From the NCBI RefSeq assembly GCF_947507565.1, contig NC_089194.1, positions 186,001 to 250,000 on the forward strand: a stretch of DNA of 64,000 bases. The letters run 5' to 3'. The stretch comes from Oscarella lobularis. Lineage: Eukaryota; Porifera; Homoscleromorpha; Homosclerophorida; Oscarellidae. Numbering within the stretch: the first letter of the stretch is position 1; each line of letters begins with the position of its first letter. This document shows, piece by piece, positions 46,774 through 59,400 of the stretch. Under the pieces are notes generated by a model. The model made no database searches and was not told the origin of the DNA. It worked only from the letters and a program-made list of their open reading frames with translations. Position numbers and translations under genes: made by a program.

Positions 46774-49700
46774 CTAAACGTGGTAAGTGATAAGATAGAG
46801 TGGATAGGACTTATCGTTTTTATACGTGACAAAAACCTTGCAACCATTGGTTAAGCCAGTTACAGAATCGTATTCGATATCGACACCGCCAAATTTGCTC
46901 TGCTTATTTTTCAGCGGTGCTCTACGAAGGTTGCCATTTGGCTCCATTTTAACGCGGTCTCCAGTCAGTACTCGGACCAGAAACATCTGTTTACATCCAT
47001 TTGACAAGCAATAAGCGTAACCATGAGAGTAGGATGCATGTGCGGCAAAGTAGTTGCCTTGACCCCACATACCAGAACGACTTAGACGAATATCAAAGCC
47101 CTCGGCTCCTTTATAAATTAGAGACGGATCTGTGTTTCGTGTACCGTGAAAGAGCTCCATTGCATTGATGACACCACCGTTGCTGCCCCACACGTGCTTC
47201 TGCTGCAGCTTGTGCCTTTCCCATTGGCGCCGATTCTGAATCCTTTCAATTCTTGTAACACTAATCTAAAAGGACAATAGTCCCGAAGCAGCTTACTAGT
47301 CATGCAGAATGTACCGCATACCGTGGGCATTGACTCTTTCATCAATTTCTCGACTTTGAGAGCCTCAAAAGAGTGACTGTGAACTAACTTCAGCTGGACC
47401 TCTTCCGTCTGATGCTCCCACTCCGGTGGACAGTCAGAAATGCCTTTGCTCTGGTAAGCAATTATCGTCTCCTAAGAAAAAATGCAATATGTACAGTGTA
47501 TGCAATGCGTAGAGCAGAATAATGCCGAAAAATCTACTAAAACTGACCTGAATCGTTTCATACGCACTTTGAACGTCTGATTTGATGACTTTCAGCTGCA
47601 CCTCAGCACTGTCGCTGCCAGCGTCTGTCACAAAGTTTATCTCCACTTCACACCTTTCTGCTGCTTCACGAATGACGCCACTCAAAGCAACGCCCGTATC
47701 TGAAGAGACACGAAAACTCTTCGTTTCGCTTGTAGAAAAATCTTCCTAAAGAATGAAAAAAATCCGCGTTTTTTCGCTTCTTTGCGTGGAGGTCGAATAA
47801 TAAGGTTAGGACGCAGGGAACTCTCTACTAAACCCGTCCGAACAATAATTCTCTTCTTTCCTGTTATCGTGTTTCTCAGCGTCATTGCGACAAGATCAAT
47901 TTCGTAGGAAAATCTACCAATCGAAATGACGATCTATTGCGCGCTTCTGTCGAAGGCGCTGTCAAGTCGGAACGACGAGGCGACGTCGTACGTCTGCTGC
48001 TGGCCCACGTCGTCTACGAAATACCACTTGGCTCTAGCGGTCGGCCCAGGCGAATTTACAGCACATCGTCGAATGGGTCGCACTCTTTCTGTGACAAAGT
48101 TCTTCTGCGTCTCGAAATGTAAGTCGTAAACATAAGGAGATACCTGAATTCGCATTTCGTTCTTTTTCTTCGCCTCTGCGTAACATTTCTCTAATTTGGC
48201 ATTGACGATAGCATCAACTGGCTGAAACTTATTGCTGTCGCCTAGGAAACGCCATTCAAAATTTTTCAAAGGTGTTGCAGAAGACTGGGAAAAAGAAGGC
48301 CCTGCTCCTGCAATACTAATCAACCCAGGATTCGAGTCGACGAGACTAACAACTTTGACACAGCTTCCCCCTTCCAATCGACATTTTATTTCTTCCACCA
48401 TAACCGCAAAACCGGTTTCAATAGGCAAGTTCCTGTCGTCGAATAGTAAAGGAAGAGCTATTGATCTAGCAGACATCGCTTCAACGTCGTCGAAGCATCG
48501 ACGCAAACACGCTCTTAGATCCGCTTGGGTGTCAAGCGCGGCAACGACGGCGTGAAGAATGCGTTTGCATTTTAGATTTCCGCTGTCTGTTGCTATGGTA
48601 TTTCCACTTGCAACGTAGCCGTGATCGTTGACGTACTTACTGCATTGCTTCTCAATGGACGGTCCTCCAGCCGCAGCGATGTCGGTTTGGAGGAGGAGGT
48701 CTCCTCTGGTGGCCGTGACTATGACGTCGACACATTCACAACCCACACTTCCGCTGTAGATTGCAAGAAATTTGGACCCGCTAACAGGAATTTCTTTTAG
48801 AAGACGCGGTGACGTAGGTTTAAATTCTGTCTCCTGTTTGGGCGATGCGGGAAGTTCTAATTTTCTTGTTGCACTCCTTGTCAATTCGCCGGTTACAGGC
48901 GATGAGGAGGCATCCAGCGTAGGCGCTTTCATTTGGTGCAATCTCAACGTAACGGTTTTCGTTGATAAAACTTCGGCAGTCGCAGGATTTTCTGATTCTA
49001 AATGCGCCGTCTTTCTCCTTGACGTGTTCGAAGAGATGCTAACCGCCATTGACGACTCCTCTCCGACGTTCTGCTTATCAGCTGGATTTGTGTTTCCTGA
49101 CACCAAAGGTCGACGCTTTGCCTTCGTCTGTACGACAGATCTTCCCGCCGTAACTGGGCTTCGCCAGTGACGGTTTGTCGCTAGAGTTACTCATCAGATT
49201 GCAGTCTCTTCGATGGTCATCAGGCGTCTCCCTCTCTTGGGAAAGTTTCTCTCTACGCGCTTTTCTCGACAGGTAATGCACTGTTTTCAGAGATATCGCT
49301 ACGGCTTCGGATGACGACCCACAAATGACAAGGCTTTCATCGACTAATCATATCGGCAAACTTCTCTTCCGCGCTTGTTCAAAGACTATCGAACGGAGAC
49401 CTGACGGAACATGAATCCGCTTCTGAAACTGATGAAATGATTTGGACAAAGCCAGAAGCGCATCTCTTGCGAAGGATAGGTGGCCGAAACCGGCGAGGGT
49501 AACTTGAAATGCATTATCTTTAGCCATGGCAAGCGATGTATCGACAAGAACATCATTCTTAGTCAGTTTTTCCAGAACGGCGGTTAATTCGCTCTCGAGA
49601 GCGCCACGTGATCCTTTCGGGTATGAAAAGTCAAAGGAAGTTTGTTCAAAACGACTAAAAACTTTCTCCAGTTCTTTCAAGGCGATCTGCACATCTCTTC

Positions 49701-52502
49701 GTGTTCCCTTTACAATCAGACACTTTTTCTCTTCATTTGGTGAGAGAAGCTTAATACCAGTGCTCATGACGTCTCCAAATCCAAGCCAAGGCACATTAAA
49801 GCGCAGGCTTTTTAGGAATCTAAGCTGCATATCGGTTAAAGATTGCTCAGCCGTTACTGATAAATGGTCTCCTAGATATTGATCCACTGCAGTCCGAAAT
49901 GCTCTGGGATCGGCAGGAGATATTGCAGCCACGCTAAGTATTCCTTCAGAAAGTCTCGACACGTCACACGCGACTCCAACGTCTTTGCCCAGTTGTTCCA
50001 GATCGAGAATATTGCTGCTGATGCAACTTCGAAGGCAGCACGTCTCTTCTCTGCTGAATGCGTGATCGGTCCAGGAAAAACGGCTGCGCTGCTTTTCGGC
50101 CCAATTCACTGCCAAATTAACATCGCTTTTGTTTGCTCGAAACTTCACTGAAACTTTTGGCACTGAAGCATCGCACTCAAGTGAAACGGCGACTTTCGAG
50201 TAGTGAGTGCACACGTAGTCGACGATGTGTTCTTTCATCAAGGACAACATCAATTTGCCTCCAGGAAAGGAAACAAATTTTTCACATTCCTGAGAGAGGA
50301 CACCCGGCTCATCACTACGGAGCAAAAGTAAAAACACAATGTGTCAGATATCAGTGAAAGGCTTAAGGGGTACACTACTAAACGGGATTGTAAAAGCAAG
50401 AAGAATGGAAAGAACCGCGAAGTATATACGTGTACTGCTAGATCTCAAAAAAATTATCTGGGGGCGAGAAGAAGGGCATTGTGCAATGCATGCCTACCTT
50501 TCACTGCTCGAAGATTTATCCTCAATAGTGCCAGCCAAGGTGTCCAAAGAATTGCAAAATTTAGCGATAGCTGCTGGAAATTCAGCTTTCTTCAGTTTCG
50601 AGCCTCTGACTATTCTTATCGATTCATTATCGGGGCTCTTTTGTGCAAACACTGAAAAGCCTTTAGCTCGCCTCACGACAGCCATCCAATAAGTAGTGCA
50701 GAGGGTCTGCATCACAAATTTACTGCGGTGCCTGTATACGTCACGGTGCGCTTCATTTGGCCTAGAAGAAGTCGACGTTCCGAGATCTTCTACAAACGAA
50801 TCTAAGGCATGGCGAAATGCCAAAACGTTACGCGACGGACCGCGTACAAGTATAGCGCTGTTGTCCTCATTTCGCTCTGAAAACACGTTGGATGATTTGG
50901 ACAGGTAAACAACCTTTCTCCAGGCGGTGGAGCAAAGAGTCTTCATGGCTGATGGGTTAGAGCTTTGGTAGCACCGAATGTCATATTCCTCTTCGCTCCT
51001 CTCCTTCTTTATCATAATTTCAGCTTTTTGGAACTGATCCATAGACGTCGCATAGACAAAAACGTCTTTCTGTCTCACGTCTAATCCTACGCCCAGCTGT
51101 TTCTCTAGCTCAATTCGCTTCTCAAGAAACACAGTCCGATTAAGCAACGGTATTTCGACTGCTTGACTAAACCGATCCAACAGACGAGGAACGCTAAGGA
51201 TCTTTTGCTTGGCAGCTAAAAGAGACTTCTTGTTTACGCCCGCAAGGGAGATGCGCGTCACTCCCGAATTCTTAGGCACCGAATCAGGTGGCAAAATGTG
51301 AATAAAACACTCCGGCGAGCTATACTCTTTCTGAATAGCGTAAAACTTTGCCTTTGCAGCAGTGAAAGCACTCGGTTGATACGACACATCAAAGGTTTCT
51401 TCCCCAAATCCTCGCAAAAGATCTTTGATTCTCTGTGAAAAGGCACGCACTGAGTACGTGGGGCCAGTCAAAACAACGCCATGCTCTGATGTTCCAAGTG
51501 CTAACGAGTCGTGCTTGACTAACTTACGAATTTGACGCCTTCGCAGGAATTCCAGCTCCAGCTGTGAAGCCGAGTATTCCTCTGTTACTGAAGTTTCTTG
51601 ATCAGACAGAAAACTGTACAGCACTCGCTTAAAGGCGGCTATACCTTCGTCGGAAAAAGAGGCTACTTCAATATGCACTTTCTTCTCATTCGGTTCCACC
51701 AACGTACATTCTACTTTAGCCTCTGAAGCCAAGGCTTCCAAATCGAGCACGCCATCGTCGATCCCTTGCTTCAGAATTTCTATGAATCCACCGCTACCAT
51801 AAGAACAATTGAAAAGTATGAAGTCGCCTCCATGCTTTTTACAAGTAAAATCAACAGCCTTATCGACGTCGAATTTCCTGCCTTGAAAGTCAATAGCAAA
51901 ACCGCTCGTCACAACGCGTCCGCGCAACTTCACGCGAGGAAAATTGGAGGAGACTTGGTCAATAAGCTGCTTCGTGATTAACTTCCAAAGAGTATCGTTA
52001 TCGATCTTGGCAAGGGTGATGCTTTTCTCGCACGCACCATCTTCTGAGAGTCTAAAAAACATTTATTCAATACCATGCCCACTAAAAAAATATTGACATA
52101 CGGTGACTTCTCAGAATGCTTCCCAAAAGGCGGCTTTGAGAACTTATTCGAGGACGTCGGTGGGCTCGCGACACCTGAAAAAGTCCCTTATATTCGAACT
52201 AAACTGACAACCAGAGAACGCGTTTACTTTTGGGCTCATATTTCACTTTGATCGGGCTCCCAAGGAACAGCGTACCATTCAGCGCTCTTTGAGCGTATAC
52301 AGCTGTCTTTTCGTCATAAAAAATATATCAAGGCATAGCCTCTCGACGTTTTTCCGTTCCGAGGTATTACGACGCTCTCGATAGACGACTCGTACGAGGA
52401 GAAGAGCCGCTTCAGCTCCTTATGGGTAGCGTAAGACTTCACAGGACCTACCCAGACTTTCGCTCTGTCCTTCCGCGACCCAAACGATAGAGGAACACTC
52501 AT
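46774..52502 (-). pseudogene. PARP14-like gene with intact ADP-ribosyltransferase domain but five frame disruptions
   Basis: It has the same exon plan as the gene at 76-5339: RRM (start 52502), KH-like exons (52062-50494, 50337-49348), macro (near 48860-48330), two WWE, and a catalytic part in exons 47471-47322 and 47265-46774. The ART domain has RIERIQN, LFHGTRN, GNYFAAHASYS, EYDSV and YPLYLITY; the third triad position is hydrophobic, as in mono-ADP-ribosyltransferases. Breaks relative to the paralogue: one extra T in the RRM (about 52318-52323), in-frame TGA (49348-49350), a shift near 49110, in-frame TAG (47934-47936), and a lost base near 47740. Splice sites are intact. It is either a young pseudogene or, less likely, a gene with several sequencing errors; two substitutions to stop codons favour decay. 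Confidence 0.7.
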
Positions 52503-52575
52503 ATTCCTCTTATGGGTATGGGTGACTCGTTCATATCAAAGACGTGTCATATGCCGAGCTGACAGAACAATACTG

Positions 52576-53474
52576 AATTGCAAGAACACTATAAAAAACC
52601 ATTTAGTGACGCAGGCTCTACATCAGACTGTCGTGGCTCCACAAAGCGAAATTGAACAAAAAACAAAAAAAGTAAAGAGGGAAAAATCTAAAAATGAACA
52701 GACACGTGGAAACTACCACACTCTACGCAACGTTAACAGCTAAAGCCAAATTTGCGGACAAAGTTTGTTTAGCGGCATTTCGCAATCCGCCGCCTTTTCT
52801 TTCAACTTATGGACGTACTTGGAAAATTGACGAAATCCGCTCTTGCAGTCTCGGTGTGCATCTTCGCATTTGTCTAGACACCTCCTCTTATCGTTTTTTT
52901 TCTTTTCACACTTTACTTGCTCGCACTGGGCTCTAGCTTTCGTGCAAGCAGACAGTGTTTCAGGCCATTTTTCTACGTGAGATGAGTGGTCAAGAACAAA
53001 TTTGATACCGTCTTTTCCCTGCACGTGATAACTTTTCCCAATTTGAAAAGGCAGTGATCGAGAGCAGATTAGTCGCATCGAGAGCGCTATTCTAGCGCCT
53101 CGATTCAAGTCCTGCTTCCCGTGCTTCAATATCTGCAGAAAAAGAATTTTCAACTATTGTCGACATTAGAAAAACTTACGTCCACTAGCTTGACTATGAT
53201 CTTCTGCCATTCACCTTTAGTGACGATTCTGAGAACTTCAACACGATATACTAAAGATAAAGCCCGATCGGAGATTCGGGGCATTTATATAAAAAATTAT
53301 ACCGTAGTCGTGGAGCAAGCATGCGTTGCAGAGCCTGTTCATAATAGGCGCAAGTTTCGGACAACGGCCTAAATTTTTATTTATAACTAGCCTTTAGCAA
53401 GACCTTCGCTCTATCACCTGCACCGCAGACGCATAACGTTTCGCGACCAGCTTCAGGTTCATTGCAGAGTACGG
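52576..53474. repeat. Source of the duplicated 3' end of the complement-like gene
   Basis: This region overlaps the final exon and following intron of the C3-like gene and matches 46220-46564 in two blocks (52576-52799 and about 53367-53474), in the same orientation. The PARP14-like relic lies between the two copies. Confidence 0.8.
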
Positions 53475-56400
53475 CTAAATCAGGTGATGCATTGTTTAAA
53501 TTGTAGAAAATGGTGCAGCTTTGATCTATACAAAAACATCGAAGGTTTTCAAGCTAACTTCACTCTTATTTACTAACCTTTGCGGTTGTTGTAATAGACC
53601 TTTGCACTAACAGGAGTAAGACTTCTAACCGCGTACTCACGATCTGCTCGAAATGTGAAGCACGTACGTTGCTGATCAAGTGATGAACCAATCTATAGCA
53701 GCCTATAGGTATTTGAAGACCGACAAAGGTTTTCGAATTTCACCTGATCAAAGTAAAATATCACGCCTCGTCCTGATATTTCAACAGATCGAAGAAAATT
53801 AGATTTTCCCCAAGTTTCTTTGAGCTGAACGTTATGTTATGCAAAAGGCTGTACGTAAGAAAAGAAAATCCACCTCTTTCAGGCAATTTTCTTGGCCCTC
53901 CTTGCAAGCAGCGTAACCATTTGGCAAATCGACTTCCACTACCGCTTCGTCCATGTACGCGTCACCAAGGTATCTTTGAAGGAATGCAGACATAGTGTCA
54001 ACGATTTCGAAACGGAAACTTACTGAACACAAACTCTCAATGCAATTGCGCTACTGAAAACGTATTGAGAGGAAACCGACAAATTAAATTTGCAATTTTC
54101 GTTTCCGGTTATTGCTTCGTTGTATTTAACATGCACCTTCAAAGAAAATTTCGACACTTAAAACGATAAAACGCACACGCAGTACGAAAGCACCTGAACA
54201 ATTCCAAGGCCGCTCCCTGTTGTTTCTACTTTGACAATGTCATTGCGAGGAAGCTGAATAAAAATTACACAAATAGTCTTTAAACCTCAAGACGTAAAAG
54301 AGAACTGTCTTGCCTCCAATGTTTGAACCACGTCGTTATTGGAATCGTTAACTCGAAACACCTCAGCAAGAGAATTGTTTCCTGATGCTGTTACGCTAAC
54401 TGTTAGATCGCATTCAAACGACACTTTGCTAGTAAACTTAGAAAGACATCTTAGCGCTGCGACCGAGACCTAAAAGCATGAAATTAGATTTGAACGTTGC
54501 CTTTTGAAGTGATCGCACCCGATTTGGCTTATGATGAGAATTTTCAAATTCTGTTCGTTCACCGTTTAACCACTTTGCCAAGGGCCTTGCTTCATTAATT
54601 CTTTCGTCGTCAACAAATGCGCATAACGCATACGCCGTCGTTTCAACAGAGGTCGTATCAATGTCATGAGAGGACGCTCCGTCCGACGGCCAAAACCTTG
54701 ATCCATCGTCTCCTTATAGGTAATTATTATATAAAATTTCAAGAAAACTGAATGGGAAAGAATAGACTTACGGACAGCTGACACTACGTTTAGAATATGC
54801 CTTGCTTTGGTAAGCATATCAGCTCTGCACTGGCAGAGGCGGCACGTTGTGCACGCTTTGACCAGAGCACCATAGACAATGGCTTTAGTAACGCGTCTTC
54901 TAAGAAGATCTCTTTCCACCGACAGCTCCAAAAATTGAACTCCTTTGCAAAAGGCCGTAACAGCGTCCTAAAAGATTTGGCTACATAAATCACACCCTTG
55001 TCAATCACGCTCTGTACCGGGGCAAAAAAGGAATGATTTGGCGCATGGCAGCATTCTAATGCTCCGCTTATAACATAAGCAGATACATACGCTTGTACAT
55101 CACTCTGTGAATATTTACAAGATCTTTGAATATAATGAAAATTTGCAGAACGTACTGCCACATCCGCAGAAAAGGAATCAGACTCAAAAAAGACACCTGT
55201 TTGAGTTTGCCTTGTTGCCAGAAAATTAACAAGGCCTTGTACGACAGCGTCATCGATTGCAACATCGCTTCTTGCATCACAGAGCGTTTGCAGCGCAAAA
55301 GCGCTTAGCCTAAAACGATAATGTAAAATTGTGAATCAAATCGAATATAGTGACATTGTTGAAGCAGGCGATCGCCGATCTTTTGCAAATACTCCCATTG
55401 GCGATCGGCAATTTAACAGACAGTGATATCCTATTTTTAAATTTATTATTTTGACATTTTCCTATTAATTTTTTTAACCTTTTAGTATAGCCTCGATTGA
55501 TGTATACCGAAATTCCGTCGGCAAGTGTCTTACTATAGCAATTTGAGATGCCAAGCTCGCAATTGACGGCTCCCCGCATCCGTCTGGCTCTTGCATCCAG
55601 CTCTCAGTATTGCCCAGACTACCAAGAAAATAATTTCCTGTAATCGAGAGCCAAGCTCTATCCGAGCCGGCGATGTAGTTCTCTGGCAATCGAATATAAA
55701 AAGTATTGATTTGCTTCTTCTTGCCAATAGCATCGCACTGGCGCTCATAGAGCCGCTTCGGACAGAGCTCGCAGTGATTTTCGTCAGACCACGAAACGGA
55801 AAATTTGTCTATTAGTTTGCCACAGCAATCTCGCTTTGAAAGCTTTTCGGCAATTATTTTTCCAGAACAGTTCTTGCTTTGGCCATAAGACAAGTGAGAA
55901 GAGCCTTTGTAGCAGTAACCATTACGAAAGTCTACGTAGAACCAAAAGGAACATGTTTGAATCTTTTAACAACAATTCATTTTACCTTCAGGACCGACTA
56001 AAGACGTGCACCAATCTTTCGTAGAAACAGAATTAATTTCTGAGAAAAGCATGGCCGAATATTTCATTGACGGCTTTGAGAATTTACCTTGAGGATCCAG
56101 CTCAGCGCTTAGAGAATACTCTTTAGCGGTGCCTTCAGGCTACATTAGAATAAAGATTTAGTTAATCAATGTCAGTAAGATCAAGGTAAAGAGTCTACAA
56201 AAAAACACTAAAGTACATAACGCTTGCTAAAGCAAAGTAATACACTTTTTAAAAAACCTGTGCAACCGTTCCACACTTACCTTGACAAATATCAATGTTT
56301 CAACATCTTCTCCTGCAAATGCAGTGATCAGGCGAACTTTTAGTTTCAACTTTCCTTTTCTAAGTGGAACAATTGGAAGCAGCACCGTCTTGGTACCCGG

Positions 56401-59400
56401 CGCGTTCATAAAAAAGCACATGGCATCGGTTGATTCACCAGATCCAGCAGTGGTGCATATGTCCTCTCTCGGTAATAGAAGAATTAGGCACACCTGCATT
56501 TTTCATTTATCATTAGCTTACAGTAATACAAGAGCTCGTAGAACAAGCCCATCTTAGATAATTAAATACCCTTGATTTAAATTGACTTTCACGGTGATTG
56601 TAGACCGTGCAAGCTACTGTAGTCTGCTCCAGCCTACGTAGTGAAGTGGGTAGGTGACATTCCACAAACAATGACTTAAAAGCTTTCAAGAGAATCGGAT
56701 CTGAAGCACAAAATCTTTGTTCCGAAAGAAAAAATCCTTGAATTTTCCATTCGCTGATAGTAATCGGAACGTTGAGAATTACAGATATATTTTCGCTTCG
56801 TCTAAAACAAATTTTAAACGCATAAAATTGGAAGAACATTGGAATACTCAGTCCTGATTTCATGGTCGTATAGCCAAACGTGAGGAAAATACGACCGTTC
56901 TTCTAAGAAGGCAGGATCTGCGTCGTTTAAAATTGAATAGGGATCTTCCACACTTCGACCTCTTCGCAGCTTCCATTCTAATTAGCTCAAGCAATAGATT
57001 TTGTTTAGAATGCGATCTCTTTACCTTCTTTAGGAATATAACTTTCTAAGAATCCGCGGAAGTCGTCACGAAATAGATTCGATCCCGTTGCGGTGAGTGC
57101 CCTAGTTCTTGGAAGAAGCTCGCCGTTGCTCTCTTTTCGTCTGGTCCTATCTTCGGACCTTGAACCTACGAGCAAGTTTAATACTTTATACCAAAAGCCT
57201 TATAATACGAACCGATTATGCATTATTGACTACAAACTCACCTTCCTTAGGTGACATACCTCGCTTTCTGCGAGATTTCGAACATTCTTCAGCTGAAAAA
57301 TAATTTGTTTGCTTCACGCTGACCTCACACTAGACACGAATTAATATTTCTCACTGTCACGAGCCACAGGTGACATGATTCCTCTGCTGAGAGACGTCAG
57401 CCCTATAGACTATTTAAAAAGAACGTGTGTACGTGACTATTTGCTATCTACTCGGCATACACTAAAAACTCCTTCTACTCCATTTATTTGGTAATCACAT
57501 GACATGTCGTAATGAAACTAGAAAATTTTTTAATTAAAGCGAAACACGCGAGACCAGTCTATTAATCTTATTTACCTTCTCTTTTGTTATTACTCGTTTA
57601 TTGCTAACTAGGTAGAGTGATTCGTCGACCGCCAAGAGTGCGATGCTGGAATACGCCCCCGCAGTTATTGCTAGCTGCACGTCCTCTCCCGGTCGAACAA
57701 TGTTATGTCCAGCATTAATTTGAACTCGTCCCTACAAAAGAAACATGTGGAGTAACATGTGAAACTAATCGGCTTGTAACGCACGTCATTGAAACAACTA
57801 TCTTCAACTTCGGCGCACAAGAAATCAGAAATGATAGCAGATTTTCCGTTGCACTCGGTTTCGTAATAGACAGCGACGCAAACCGTTTCACAGAAAAATG
57901 AATTAATTTTAACTTGAAACGAAGATATCGGCCCGTAAGTGTTTCTTTCGGTGAAAGTATCTTGAAGTTTTCCACAAGAAACTATCACGACGTGAAAATC
58001 GAACTACATAAAACAAACCGCGATGACCACTACCACGAAAAGCATGCGTTTCATTGTACCTGGCGATTTGCATTATTTGCTCCCTTGATAATTTCAAATG
58101 ATGCAAGGCTGCCTTTTCTAAACGGTGTTAGATTCGTAACAACAATGTAGTGGCCGCATGACGTTTGATATGCTTGTACTTGACACACTTCCTCTTCCAG
58201 TTGACCTTTTACGCTGCCCTAAGAGTACGATGAGCATAAGTAAAACAAAATAATTTTGGGCGCACTCTGAAAACTATATTCCTTGGCGTGTTAATCTGGA
58301 GCCGGAAAGATGCTATACCCCTTTCATCAGAAGCCTGAACAAATTCCTCTCCGCTGTGTCCCACAGTTATCCTAATGTCCTGTTGAGCTGCTGAATCTCC
58401 GTTGGCGTATTTTGCCTGAATCTAAAAAAATTAGACACGTACAGGCGTATTCGTTTAGACAGTGTGTATACTTTCAGTTCGTAGGGCAGACGAGGTGCAT
58501 AGAAAGGTTTTGACAGACTGCAATCAAGCATAATGGGAACGAGAGTAAAAACGGCTGATGTATCTTCATTGCTTTGACTTATGTAGGTAGCTCTTTCGGT
58601 TAATTCAGCATAGATGTAAAGCAACTTTCCCTCCGGAAAGACTCCGTAACCATCATTTGGAAAGGTCAACCGTTTTATTCCTTTATTCTAAACTCAAGTT
58701 CTTTCTGATTTCAATTCAAACGCTTTCCGACTGCTTACGTTTCTTGTCATTTCAAAGAGCTCTGTTCTAAATGTTTGAACCAAAGGGGAGTTCCTCTCAG
58801 CTACTCCTAACGTGACGTTGAGCCTACCTACAACAGGTTTTCCATAGGTATATCTAGAATAGATAGTGCTAAACAAACTAGCTTAGAATAAGAACAAAGA
58901 GCAATACATAGATTTCACTCGAACGACGATGTGGTCAGAAAACGCACTGATAACTTTAGGTGGGGTGATCACAACCCTAAATCTTGGCAAAACTAACAAT
59001 AAAATACATCAAGACAAATATAAGTAGTCTATATAACATACCAAAGTCTTCAACTTGAAATTGAAAATCTGAAATAACGCTATTCTAATTATGTAATTCA
59101 GTTTCGCGTAACACATGGAATACTTAATTAACCTTGCAGCCATATTTAGCACGAATAAACCACTTTCCAACTAAAGGGTCATGCCCAAGATTCAGTGAGT
59201 GCTTATGAAAAGCTAAAAGCTCAGGTTCTACAAGTATACTAAATGCATTGGAGACTTAGTACTTGAGGCGGTCTTGACGACAAAACGATGAACAGTTAAC
59301 GCTCGCGGATTCTAGATATTAGTGCACAGAAATACTACGGTCATTCTACCGTCAAGTGAACTTACCTTGATGTCAAAAAAAATCTAAAATAGGAAAGAAA

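Noticed and set aside
47934-49350. Stop-codon reassignment to explain in-frame TGA and TAG in the minus PARP14-like copy
   Set aside because: All other genes in the window use TGA, TAG and TAA as normal stops, and the copy also has frame shifts.
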